Part shown: piece by piece, positions 1 to 5,121 of the stretch | Layout of the letters: each line of letters begins with the position of its first letter | How positions within the stretch are numbered: position 1 is the first letter of the stretch | Assembly: GCA_016205045.1 (NCBI GenBank) | Contig: JACQJM010000104.1 | Coordinates: forward strand, 1 to 7,026 | DNA from: Elusimicrobiota bacterium | GTDB taxonomy: Bacteria > Elusimicrobiota > Elusimicrobia > JACQJN01 | Length of the DNA: 7,026 nt | Direction of reading: 5' to 3' | Notes under the pieces: generated by a model | What the model was told of the DNA's origin: nothing | The model's database searches: none | The model's input: only the letters and a program-made list of their open reading frames with translations | Position numbers and translations under genes: made by a program

Positions 1-398
1 GCATCATGGAGCACTCCGCCCAACTGCGCGAGAAAGGCGAGTACTTCAAATCCCACGCCCTGCAGTCCCTGGCCATAGAGTCTGCCGAGGCTTTTGCGGA
101 GTTGCTGCACGAAAAAATCCGCCAGATGTGGGGGATCCCCGATCCCTCCTCTATGACCCTGCGGGAAAAGTTTCAAGCCCGTTACCGCGGGCTGCGCGTC
201 AGCTTTGGCTATCCCGCCTGCCCCAATCTCGAGGATCAAGCCAAACTCTTCAAGCTCCTTCAACCTGAAAAAAACATAGGGGTCCAGCTGACCGAAGGGT
301 TCATGATGGAACCCGAGGCCTCGGTCAGCGCTCTTGTCTTCCACCACCCCGAAGCCCATTACTTCTCAGTAGGCTCCGAGATCACTTCTACCGTCTGA
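1..398 (+). CDS. metH: Methionine synthase (cobalamin-dependent), C-terminal activation domain, 5'-truncated by window
   Basis: This is the end of MetH, the cytoplasmic enzyme that transfers a methyl group from methyltetrahydrofolate to homocysteine through cobalamin. Only the C-terminal S-adenosylmethionine-binding reactivation domain is inside the window; the frame is open to base 3, so the gene starts upstream. The recognisable block is RGLRVSFGYPACPNLEDQ followed by LFKLLQPEKNIGVQLTEGF and MMEPEASVSALVFHHPEA, ending HYFSVGSEI. RxSFGYPACP is the family's SAM-binding signature, and VSxLxFxHPxxxYFxVG is the usual C-terminus. The end looks natural and complete. An internal Met at base 6 is not the start. 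It is followed by hicB with no clear terminator. A second, diverged copy of its last ~30 codons lies at 2926-3015. Family assignment is firm; the activity of the whole gene cannot be judged from this fragment. Confidence 0.93.
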   Translation, partial: IMEHSAQLREKGEYFKSHALQSLAIESAEAFAELLHEKIRQMWGIPDPSSMTLREKFQARYRGLRVSFGYPACPNLEDQAKLFKLLQPEKNIGVQLTEGFMMEPEASVSALVFHHPEAHYFSVGSEITSTV

Positions 399-406
399 TT
401 CTTCGA
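309..406 (+). repeat. Direct repeat copy 1: metH 3' end plus 8 bases beyond the stop
   Basis: This stretch covers the last codons of metH, its TGA stop (396-398) and TTCTTCGA (399-406). It is repeated at 2926-3023. From GTC at 324 to 406 I count 69 identical of 83 positions. The first 20 codons of that stretch differ at seven third positions only, all synonymous; the last few codons differ more. The 8 bases after the stop are identical in both copies. Confidence 0.85.
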
Positions 407-425
407 TTATTTATCTACTTGCGAA

Positions 426-439
426 AGGGGAAATTCCCT
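426..439 (+). promoter_or_regulatory. Short pseudopalindrome upstream of hicB, possible operator
   Basis: The sequence AGGGGAAATTCCCT is nearly its own reverse complement and sits 9 bases before the first possible hicB start codon. HicB antitoxins usually bind inverted repeats in their own promoter, so this may be an autoregulatory operator. No convincing -35/-10 pair accompanies it; the AT-rich stretch 406-416 is the only candidate -10 area. This rests on position and symmetry only. Confidence 0.25.
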
Positions 440-447
440 GCTAAACC

Positions 448-675
448 ATGAGAACCATGAAGACATATAAATTTCCTGTTATCGTAGAACTGGATGAGGA
501 TGGCTGGTATATTGGTATCGTACCGGACTTGAAGAGCTGCCATGCTCAAGCCAAATCCATCAGCGAATTAGAAAATCGCCTCAAGGAAGTTATCAAACTC
601 TGCTTAGATGTAGAAAAAGGGAAGATCACTCAAAACACGTTTGTAGGAGTTCATCAAGTTGAAGTAGCTGCGTGA
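448..675 (+). CDS. hicB: HicB-family antitoxin of a type II toxin-antitoxin pair
   Basis: The product is a 75-residue HicB-like protein with the compact RNase H-like fold of this family. The diagnostic core is KFPVIVELDEDGWYIGIVPDLKSC (residues 8-31), then HAQAKSISELENRLKEVIKLCL and a C-terminal FVGVHQVEV strand. HicB binds and neutralises the HicA mRNA interferase and usually represses its own operon. ATG at 448 is the first start; ATG at 457 (MKTYKF) matches the usual family N-terminus equally well, and neither has a strong Shine-Dalgarno (AAAGGGG at 424-430 is rather far away). Its stop overlaps the hicA start in a GTGA quartet, so the two are translationally coupled, antitoxin first. The pair lies directly after the metH tail and begins the more AT-rich accessory block. 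Confidence 0.88.
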   Translation: MRTMKTYKFPVIVELDEDGWYIGIVPDLKSCHAQAKSISELENRLKEVIKLCLDVEKGKITQNTFVGVHQVEVAA

Positions 676-905
676 GTAAGCTCTCCGTTATTTCTGCGAC
701 CCGGATGATTCGAATTTTAAGACATCTGGGTTTTGTTTTAATTCGCCAAAAAGGCAGTCATGCCTACTGTCGCCATTCCGATAGCAGATCCACCGTGCTT
801 CCCATGCACAAAGATGAAGACTTGCGCCGCGGACTCATCCGAGCAATCTTAAAGGATATCGAGATCAACCCGACCGAGTTTGATCACCTCAGGCACGAGG
901 TCTAG
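672..905 (+). CDS. hicA: HicA-family toxin (mRNA interferase) of a type II toxin-antitoxin pair
   Basis: The product is a 77-residue HicA-like protein with a dsRBD-like fold that cleaves mRNA when free of HicB. Family landmarks are all present: IRILRHLGFVLIRQKGSHAY at residues 13-32, with the catalytic histidine expected at His30 in the GSH motif; VLPMHKDEDLRRGLIRAIL at about 42-60; and a following short acidic segment. HicA proteins usually run 60-85 residues, so the length is normal. The start is GTG at 672, overlapping the hicB stop by four bases. No lesion is visible, so the toxin looks intact. It may help stabilise the accessory block that follows, which is inference from context. Confidence 0.9.
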   Translation: MSKLSVISATRMIRILRHLGFVLIRQKGSHAYCRHSDSRSTVLPMHKDEDLRRGLIRAILKDIEINPTEFDHLRHEV

Positions 906-911
906 TTTTTT
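886..911 (+). terminator. Weak intrinsic terminator at the end of hicA
   Basis: ACCTC (886-890) pairs with GAGGT (897-901) around a six-base loop, and a run of six T follows at 906-911. The hairpin overlaps the hicA stop codon. The stem is only five base pairs, and four bases separate it from the T run, so termination may be partial. The T run also lies directly upstream of the -35 box at 915 and could act as an AT-rich upstream element. Confidence 0.4.
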
Positions 912-914
912 CTC

Positions 915-947
915 TTGACACCCCCCCCCCCCTGAAATTCATATAAT
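915..947 (+). promoter_or_regulatory. Promoter with poly-C spacer, probable phase-variable switch
   Basis: A perfect -35 box TTGACA (915-920) and a perfect -10 box TATAAT (942-947) are separated by 21 bases, of which the first 12 (921-932) are all C. A 21-base spacer is too long for efficient sigma-70-type recognition; loss of four C would bring it to 17. Homopolymer runs between promoter boxes control on/off expression of surface proteins in Neisseria (porA, opc) by slipped-strand mispairing. The gene downstream here encodes a surface or fibre-type protein, which fits. The boxes and run are seen directly; phase variation is inference. Homopolymer length is also prone to sequencing error. Confidence 0.65.
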
Positions 948-962
948 TCGTGCGATTGTTTC

Positions 963-976
963 AAATTACATATAAT
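963..976 (+). promoter_or_regulatory. Second TATAAT box, duplicated -10 region
   Basis: AAATTACATATAAT repeats the promoter segment AAATTCATATAAT at 935-947 with one extra A, so a second perfect TATAAT lies at 971-976, 29 bases downstream of the first. No -35-like hexamer is found 16-18 bases upstream of it. It could be an alternative -10 that needs an activator, or a leftover of a local duplication. Confidence 0.4.
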
Positions 977-993
977 ACACGGAGAACTTATTC

Positions 994-2067
994 ATGGCCG
1001 ACCAAAATATTCCCGTAACAGCCAACGGCGATGTCATCATTGACTGCGACAATGACAACAATGGCACCACTCAAGTCATAGCGTTCTCTCATGACAACGG
1101 CACAGAACTCATGCGAATCGAGGAGAGCGGCAAAGTGGGAATTGGAACCACAACTCCAGGCTCAAAATTAGAGATAGCGGGTTCATCCGCAACATCTAAT
1201 CAGGCAAAGATATTCCTTAAGGATACCGCAGGAGATGCAGGTTCACGAACTTGGGGAATTAATAATGCCCAAGGAGATTCTGCTTATGGAACATTAGGAT
1301 TTCATGTCGGCACGTCATCAGGCGGAACTCCGTCTAATACGCCCAAGATGGTGATAGACAAGGATGGCAATGTGGGCATCGGAGTTACAAGTCCCACTGA
1401 ACTATTTCACGTAAGTGGAGGAGCCATCTTATTAGATAATAACCAACCCATCAGAACTAAAGACTCCGGCGGCACCGCCAGAGTAGCCCTAAAACTAGAC
1501 TCCAGCGACAATCTCCGGATAGGTGACACCAGTGCATTAGGTAACATCCTATTCTATCCAGGCGCCTCAGAGAAGATACGTTTGCAGAGCGATGGAAAAG
1601 TAGGCATCGGGACCGTGAGTCCCAATGAGGTACTTCATGTCGTGGGTAATGTCAATTGTACGGGGGTTTACAAAGTAAGTGGGACACAAATCTCATCTGC
1701 TAATCTCTCCAATGATAGTTCCATTAATAAGAAAACCAGCACGATATGTCATTTCAGTGCCTTTACAAATACAGGCGGAACAAGTCCCGGTTTCGTTTTT
1801 GCACGGCTAACTACTGACGCCGCAATTACTGTGAAACGGATAAATGTTTATGCAGCGGATGCTCCAGGAACCTCATTTTCCACAACTTTTAGATTGTCTG
1901 ATGGAAGCAATAATTGCGATGTGACCCTTAGTGACACCGACAATTACGCCACATCGACGTTCTCTCAGAACTACTCAAGTAGCTCTACTCTAACACTATC
2001 AATATCAGCAGATACCGGCAGCGCAACTGATCGTGTAAATGTAGTAGTGGAATATATTATTCAGTAA
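994..2067 (+). CDS. VGIGT-P repeat fibre-like protein (phage tail-fibre or surface type)
   Basis: The protein has 357 residues and carries three copies of the repeat G-x-VGIG-(T/V)-x-x-P-x-x-x-(L/F)-x-(V/I)-x-G, at about residues 46-63, 125-142 and 201-218. Each is preceded by a strand ending in a hydrophobic-rich segment such as KMVIDKDG. Such repeats are typical of trimeric tail-fibre-like and surface proteins, often ahead of an S74 chaperone; no S74 domain is seen here. Residues ~245-357 form a separate beta-rich, Ser/Thr-rich C-terminal domain of unknown role. There is no signal peptide or membrane anchor, and an in-frame TAA at 973-975 excludes an extension upstream. GGAG at 981-984 is a good ribosome-binding site. 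It lies behind the poly-C promoter and 40 bases before an outer-membrane barrel gene. Exact function is unknown. Confidence 0.7.
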   Translation: MADQNIPVTANGDVIIDCDNDNNGTTQVIAFSHDNGTELMRIEESGKVGIGTTTPGSKLEIAGSSATSNQAKIFLKDTAGDAGSRTWGINNAQGDSAYGTLGFHVGTSSGGTPSNTPKMVIDKDGNVGIGVTSPTELFHVSGGAILLDNNQPIRTKDSGGTARVALKLDSSDNLRIGDTSALGNILFYPGASEKIRLQSDGKVGIGTVSPNEVLHVVGNVNCTGVYKVSGTQISSANLSNDSSINKKTSTICHFSAFTNTGGTSPGFVFARLTTDAAITVKRINVYAADAPGTSFSTTFRLSDGSNNCDVTLSDTDNYATSTFSQNYSSSSTLTLSISADTGSATDRVNVVVEYIIQ

Positions 2068-2107
2068 CCACTGAGCCCTATAAATCCATTTCCCAGGGAA
2101 AGAAAAA

Positions 2108-2923
2108 ATGAAAATAGTTACATGGATAGTTTGGTGCGTCTTCTCACTATCAACAACACAAGTCTTCGCTGAGACTGGATGGAAAATCAATGGCTTTATA
2201 GGACATAAAATCATTCCTGGTAAATATTTTTATAAAGAAGAGGTAACGACTCTGAATAATGGCACGATCACAGACGATCATTTTGAGCAAGCCGAAGTAG
2301 GATCCGACTTACAGCTGACTACAGTTAGGGTGGAGTTTACAAGAGAAGTTACGCCTTCTTTAGCCTGGGGCCTTGAAATGGGCCTAGATTCTTCACTAAT
2401 TAAAACCTCTCACAAATGGTTGCGGCCACCAACAGGATCAGGAAGTTTTACAGGAACAACACGCACGCCCATCTGGGACAGCACTCCTCCGCTCCTGCCA
2501 TCTGGCGGCGGTGAAATAACGTTTAGAAAAGAGGTAACAACAATAGCTTTTCCTCTATTATTGAAAGCTAGATCAGAGATTCTGGCAAAAGATAGATTCA
2601 GCTTTAGTGTGGGCGCCGCATTTGGAGAGTATATCGTTACACAGCAGATTGATGGCTCTCGAAGAAAGGGGCCCTCAGACGATAGTGATACCATTGCGGT
2701 TCAAGATAAATTTGTCGCAGTTAAACCCATGCTGGAGCTAAAACCAGAATTTGCTTTTCGACTAAAATCCGGTTTCACTTTACGAGTAACAACAGAATTA
2801 GGTTATATCTCTAAATTCGGACAGCTGGCACTCACAGGCACAACTTCTTCTTCCTTCAGAAATGAGTATGAACTAGGTGGCCTAACCTACGGTGGCGGCC
2901 TGGCCTTTAATCTGAATTTCTAA
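2108..2923 (+). CDS. Outer-membrane beta-barrel protein of unknown function
   Basis: The 271-residue product starts with a Sec signal peptide (MK, a hydrophobic stretch to ~residue 19, likely cleavage after VFA at residue 21). The mature part is built of alternating strands such as TVRVEFTREV, SLAWGLEMGL, TIAFPLLLKARSEI, RFSFSVGAAFGEYIV, FAFRLKSGFTLRVTTELGYI and LTYGGGLAFNLNF. The C-terminal Phe is the usual recognition signal for barrel assembly. A Pro/Gly/Ser/Thr-rich stretch at ~105-135 is probably a surface loop. I predict a small barrel in the outer membrane; I do not recognise a specific family. AGGGAAAG at 2095-2102 is the ribosome-binding site. The 40-base gap and lack of a terminator after the fibre gene suggest co-transcription. 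Its stop lies two bases before the metH-tail remnant, so the gene abuts the edge of the inserted block. Confidence 0.75.
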   Translation: MKIVTWIVWCVFSLSTTQVFAETGWKINGFIGHKIIPGKYFYKEEVTTLNNGTITDDHFEQAEVGSDLQLTTVRVEFTREVTPSLAWGLEMGLDSSLIKTSHKWLRPPTGSGSFTGTTRTPIWDSTPPLLPSGGGEITFRKEVTTIAFPLLLKARSEILAKDRFSFSVGAAFGEYIVTQQIDGSRRKGPSDDSDTIAVQDKFVAVKPMLELKPEFAFRLKSGFTLRVTTELGYISKFGQLALTGTTSSSFRNEYELGGLTYGGGLAFNLNF

Positions 2924-2925
2924 AA

Positions 2926-3015
2926 GAATCCTCAGCCACGGTCAGCGCCCTGGTGTTCCACCACCCCGAAGCCCACTACTTCTCGGTGGGCTCGGAGATC
3001 CCGTCGACTGCTTAA
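2926..3015 (+). pseudogene. metH: Remnant of a second metH 3' end
   Basis: This translates in one frame to ESSATVSALVFHHPEAHYF followed by SVGSEIPSTA and a TAA stop, nearly the same as the end of metH at 309-398. There is no start codon or upstream metH sequence: homology stops at about 2926, two bases after the barrel gene's stop. From GTC at 2941, the first 20 codons differ from copy 1 at seven positions, all synonymous. The sequence therefore diverged while still under selection in a working metH and was cut off later. It is most simply the tail of the ancestral or of a donor metH left at the far edge of an inserted or exchanged block. Confidence 0.85.
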
Positions 3016-3023
3016 TTCTTCGA
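2926..3023 (+). repeat. Direct repeat copy 2: metH 3' end plus 8 bases beyond the stop
   Basis: This is the partner of the repeat at 309-406. The match includes TTCTTCGA directly after the stop (3016-3023). Weak similarity (ACTTGCGAAAG versus ACTTGACAAAG) continues to about 3045, reaching the promoter of the following toxin-antitoxin pair. The two copies bracket the hicBA, fibre and barrel genes. Confidence 0.85.
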
Positions 3024-3036
3024 CCAAATCGAGCAC

Positions 3037-3065
3037 TTGACAAAGTGTGTCTTATATGATACACT
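3037..3065 (+). promoter_or_regulatory. Promoter of the HigB/HigA-type pair
   Basis: A perfect TTGACA (3037-3042) is followed, after an optimal 17-base spacer, by TACACT (3060-3065; four of six matches to TATAAT). The transcription start would fall near 3072, essentially at the GTG start codon of the toxin, so the message would be leaderless. The overlapping palindrome at 3044-3065 supports a regulated promoter. Confidence 0.6.
3044..3065 (+). promoter_or_regulatory. Operator palindrome overlapping the toxin-antitoxin promoter
   Basis: A 22-base imperfect inverted repeat has outer arms AGTGT (3044-3048) and ACACT (3061-3065); 18 of its 22 positions match their own reverse complement. It fills the spacer and covers the -10 box, the right place for autorepression by the helix-turn-helix antitoxin encoded downstream. 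Binding is inferred from family behaviour. Confidence 0.6.
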
Positions 3066-3072
3066 AATTTAG

Positions 3073-3369
3073 GTGAACATTCTCCAGACACCCGAGTTCC
3101 GTGAGTGGTTCGATGCGCTTCGTGATAAAGAGCAAACTCAGGTTTCGGCTAGATTGGACAGAATTCGGGAACATAACCACTTTGGAGATATGAGGAACCT
3201 TAGAGAAGGACTGGCGGAATTACGGTGGGAAAGGGGGCTACGGGTTTATTTCTCAGTCGTCGAAATTGATGGAAAGGCTGTTTTAGTACTTTGTGGAGGA
3301 CTAAAAAATGATCAGAAGAAAGACATCCGCAGGGCGCGGAAAATCCTGGAAAGATATGCCCGTCATTAA
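3073..3369 (+). CDS. higB: RelE/HigB-type toxin (addiction module killer protein family)
   Basis: The 98-residue product belongs to the phage-derived Gp49-like/HigB branch of RelE toxins, ribosome-dependent mRNA endonucleases. Landmarks are TPEFREWFDALRD at residues 6-18, HFGDMRNLREGLAELRW at 36-52, ERGLRVYFS at 53-61 and LCGGLKNDQKKDIRRA at 73-88; the basic residues in these segments are those expected for RNA binding and cleavage. Length is normal. The start is GTG: an in-frame TAG (3070-3072) directly precedes it, so no upstream start is possible, and there is no room for a Shine-Dalgarno after the predicted transcription start. It overlaps the antitoxin gene by 14 bases, toxin first, as in higBA operons. 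The symbol is a family-level label. Confidence 0.87.
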   Translation: MNILQTPEFREWFDALRDKEQTQVSARLDRIREHNHFGDMRNLREGLAELRWERGLRVYFSVVEIDGKAVLVLCGGLKNDQKKDIRRARKILERYARH

Positions 3370-3634
3370 ACTAAAGTCAACCGCTGGACTTAAACCTTTT
3401 GATTCTAAAAAAGCACTCGCGGATCGTGACAAAGTGGCCATGGCGTTGGCAGAATCCATCATGGAAGGAGATCAAGAGGCCTTCCTAGAAATTATGGCTG
3501 CCTACATCGAGAATTTGAATAAGGCTGGGCTGGCACGTGAGGCTCACATTGGTCGTAAAACGATTTACCGGATTCTTGATAAAGAAGCTAATCCCCGCCT
3601 TGGTACCATAATGGCTTTTATGCAGGCGGTGTAG
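3356..3634 (+). CDS. higA: HigA-type helix-turn-helix antitoxin
   Basis: The product is a 92-residue antitoxin of the addiction-module antidote/XRE type paired with HigB-like toxins. The N-terminal part (FDSKKALADRDKVAMALAES, residues 15-34, and a GDQEAFLEIMAAYIENLNKA helix pair) precedes a helix-turn-helix at about 56-80 with GLAREAHIGRKTIYRILDKE, matching the family pattern GL..LA...G..R..LYR.L....NP. ATG at 3356 gives the usual family start and has GGAAAG just upstream. A possible start at 3308 would add 16 residues read across the toxin gene and is less likely. It should neutralise the toxin and repress at 3044-3065. The C-terminus stops soon after FMQAV, slightly short of the usual alpha-helical end but plausible. 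Confidence 0.87.
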   Translation: MPVIKLKSTAGLKPFDSKKALADRDKVAMALAESIMEGDQEAFLEIMAAYIENLNKAGLAREAHIGRKTIYRILDKEANPRLGTIMAFMQAV

Positions 3635-3645
3635 TAATCTTACTG

Positions 3646-3673
3646 TAGAAATTCCACGCCCGGGGAATTTCTA
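3646..3673 (+). terminator. Hairpin after higA, terminator-like without a T run
   Basis: TAGAAATTCC (3646-3655) pairs perfectly with GGAATTTCTA (3664-3673) around an eight-base loop, a 10-bp stem just after the higA stop. Only TTCATCTCCT follows, so it is not a classical intrinsic terminator. The left arm can also pair with GGAATTTCT at 3722-3730, next to the gmhA start codon, so the hairpin may have an alternative form. Confidence 0.45.
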
Positions 3674-3684
3674 TTCATCTCCTA

Positions 3685-3712
3685 GAGACAACCACAAAAC
3701 ATTTAGTAGAAT
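3685..3712 (+). promoter_or_regulatory. Possible promoter for the heptose/O-antigen operon
   Basis: GAGACA (3685-3690; four of six to TTGACA) and TAGAAT (3707-3712; five of six to TATAAT) are 16 bases apart. Transcription would start near 3719, giving a very short leader that just includes the Shine-Dalgarno. This is a moderate match in the only gap ahead of the four-gene cluster. Confidence 0.4.
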
Positions 3713-3718
3713 AAACCC

Positions 3719-3723
3719 GGAGG
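3719..3723 (+). promoter_or_regulatory. Strong ribosome-binding site of gmhA
   Basis: GGAGG lies eight bases before ATG 3732 and fixes that start. The following GGAATTTCT (3722-3730) repeats the right arm of the hairpin at 3664-3672, as part of a larger near-repeat CCCGG(A)GGAATTTCT. Confidence 0.7.
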
Positions 3724-3731
3724 AATTTCTC

Positions 3732-4349
3732 ATGGAAGCCACTAAGTCTCAAGAAACTATTGTCGATCCCCTATTGAAAGATTATTTTGAACGCAGCAGC
3801 GCCGCCACTCGGGCGGTGGCCAATGATTTGGCCGTCGTCAAACGCATGGCGCTGGGAATTTATGAGACCTTTATGAAAGGCGGAAAACTCCTCATTGGAG
3901 GCAACGGAGGCTCCTGTGCAGATGCCGAACATTTCGCCGGAGAACTCACCTGCACGTTTAAAGAGCGCAAACGCCGCGCCTTTCCCGCGATTTCCTTGAC
4001 CAATAGCGCCTCGGCCATCACCGCCTGGGCGAACGATTTTAGCTTCGACAGCTACTTCACTCGTCAGGTGGAGGCTCTGGGGAAACCCGGAGACATATTA
4101 TTTTTGATCAGCACGGGGGGTGGGGACCGCGCCAACAATGCCTCCATGAACCTCGTCTCAGCCGCAGACAAGGGACTCGCCCTGGGACTCAAGCTCTACT
4201 CTCTCGTAGGCAAGACCGGCGGAGAGTTGAGCAAAATTTCTCACGAGTTCGTCAAAGTGGCTTCTTTTGAGACATCCCACATCCAGGAAGCCCACATCGC
4301 CATCATCCACGCCATCTGTTTGGCCATCGATGGCTTGGCGACTCACTAG
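3732..4349 (+). CDS. gmhA: Sedoheptulose 7-phosphate isomerase
   Basis: GmhA converts sedoheptulose 7-phosphate to D-glycero-D-manno-heptose 7-phosphate, the first committed step of ADP-heptose synthesis for LPS core, in the cytoplasm. The 205-residue product is a single SIS domain of normal length. Seen motifs are GKLLIGGNGGSCADAEHFAGEL (about residues 51-72), containing the phosphate-binding Ser and active-site Glu, SLTNSASAITAWANDFSFD, GDILFLISTGGG, and the C-terminal TSHIQEAHIAIIHAICLAID, which supplies the catalytic-type His. STGGGDRAN in place of the more usual STSGNSxN is a visible variation in the phosphate-binding loop. A strong GGAGG precedes the ATG. The downstream transaldolase starts seven bases after the stop, with its ribosome site overlapping the stop. 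Confidence 0.92.
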   Translation: MEATKSQETIVDPLLKDYFERSSAATRAVANDLAVVKRMALGIYETFMKGGKLLIGGNGGSCADAEHFAGELTCTFKERKRRAFPAISLTNSASAITAWANDFSFDSYFTRQVEALGKPGDILFLISTGGGDRANNASMNLVSAADKGLALGLKLYSLVGKTGGELSKISHEFVKVASFETSHIQEAHIAIIHAICLAIDGLATH

Positions 4350-4356
4350 GAGAATC

Positions 4357-5121
4357 ATGCCCAAAATTGTCGAGAAGAAAAGAGAGGTTCGAAGTCAACC
4401 TAAACCAGCGACCCCCCAGCCCATCCAGGAGCGCATCCAGATCTACGTGGATGGACCGACCCTCCAAGAGATGGAGTCTTTCGATCCCAAAGTGGTGAAA
4501 GGCTACACATTCAACCCCACCCTTTTTCGCAATTTAGGTGTGACAGACTACCTCGCGTACGCCCAAAAAGTGATCTCCGCCTCCAGGGGACTGCCACTCT
4601 CTTTGGAAGTGTTCGCGGATGATGAGAAAGGGATGATCCGCCAGGCCAGAATATTGGGGAACCTCGCCCCCAACGTTTACATCAAAATCCCCATCACAAC
4701 CACCTCGGCCGTCACCACCCTTCCCGTCATGAAGACCCTGGTTTCAGAAGGGTACAAACTCAACATCACCGCGGTGTTCACCAAAGAACAAGTCGTCCCC
4801 ATCCTTTCCACCCTCAAAAACTCAGGGGCCATCATCTCGGTTTTCTCTGGCCGCCTTTTTGATATTGGCGTAGACGCTGTACGTGCCACACAGGACATCG
4901 CCCAGATCACCCATGCCAGAAGCAACTGCCTTGTGCTATGGGCCAGCCCCCGCATGGTGTACGACGCCTTGAGCGCCTGGAAAGCGGGCTGTGACATCAT
5001 CACCATGCAGGCAGGGTTGATCAAAAAACTATCCCTCTTCAGCAAAACCCCGGAAGAATACTCCTTGGAAACTGTGAAGATGTTCTATAAGGACGCGCAG
5101 GAGTCCAAGTATCAGTTGTGA
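4357..5121 (+). CDS. Transaldolase (small TalC/fructose-6-phosphate aldolase-like family)
   Basis: The 254-residue product is a TIM-barrel class I aldolase of the small transaldolase family. Landmarks are IYVDGPTLQEM (residues 29-39), GYTFNPTLF (49-57, the family's TTNPTL loop), VYIKIPITT (107-115) with Lys110 as the expected Schiff-base lysine, LNITAVFTKEQ (135-145), ISVFSGRLFDIG (160-171) and the phosphate-loop region near DIITMQAGLIKKL. It carries a Lys/Pro/Gln-rich N-terminal extension of ~26 residues compared with the usual ~215-residue enzymes. ATG 4357 is chosen for AGGAGA at 4348-4353, which overlaps the gmhA stop; a start at 4267 would read through gmhA. Placed between gmhA and gmhB, it probably supplies sedoheptulose 7-phosphate or a related C7 phosphate; that role is inferred. 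Confidence 0.87.
   Translation: MPKIVEKKREVRSQPKPATPQPIQERIQIYVDGPTLQEMESFDPKVVKGYTFNPTLFRNLGVTDYLAYAQKVISASRGLPLSLEVFADDEKGMIRQARILGNLAPNVYIKIPITTTSAVTTLPVMKTLVSEGYKLNITAVFTKEQVVPILSTLKNSGAIISVFSGRLFDIGVDAVRATQDIAQITHARSNCLVLWASPRMVYDALSAWKAGCDIITMQAGLIKKLSLFSKTPEEYSLETVKMFYKDAQESKYQL

Noticed and set aside
994..2067. Calling the fibre gene part of a prophage
   Set aside because: No other phage structural, integrase or lysis gene is present in the window; the neighbouring gene is an outer-membrane barrel.
2005..2694. Open frames on the minus strand opposite the fibre/barrel genes (2005-2214 and 2410-2694)
   Set aside because: They lie wholly or largely opposite well-supported coding sequence, their translations show no recognisable family features, and no ribosome site or promoter accompanies them.
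3037..3060. TATGAT at 3055-3060 as the -10 box for TTGACA at 3037
   Set aside because: The spacer would be only 12 bases; TACACT at 3060-3065 gives 17.
4267..4356. Upstream start for the transaldolase at 4267
   Set aside because: It would read 90 bases inside gmhA in another frame; ATG 4357 has AGGAGA at the right distance.
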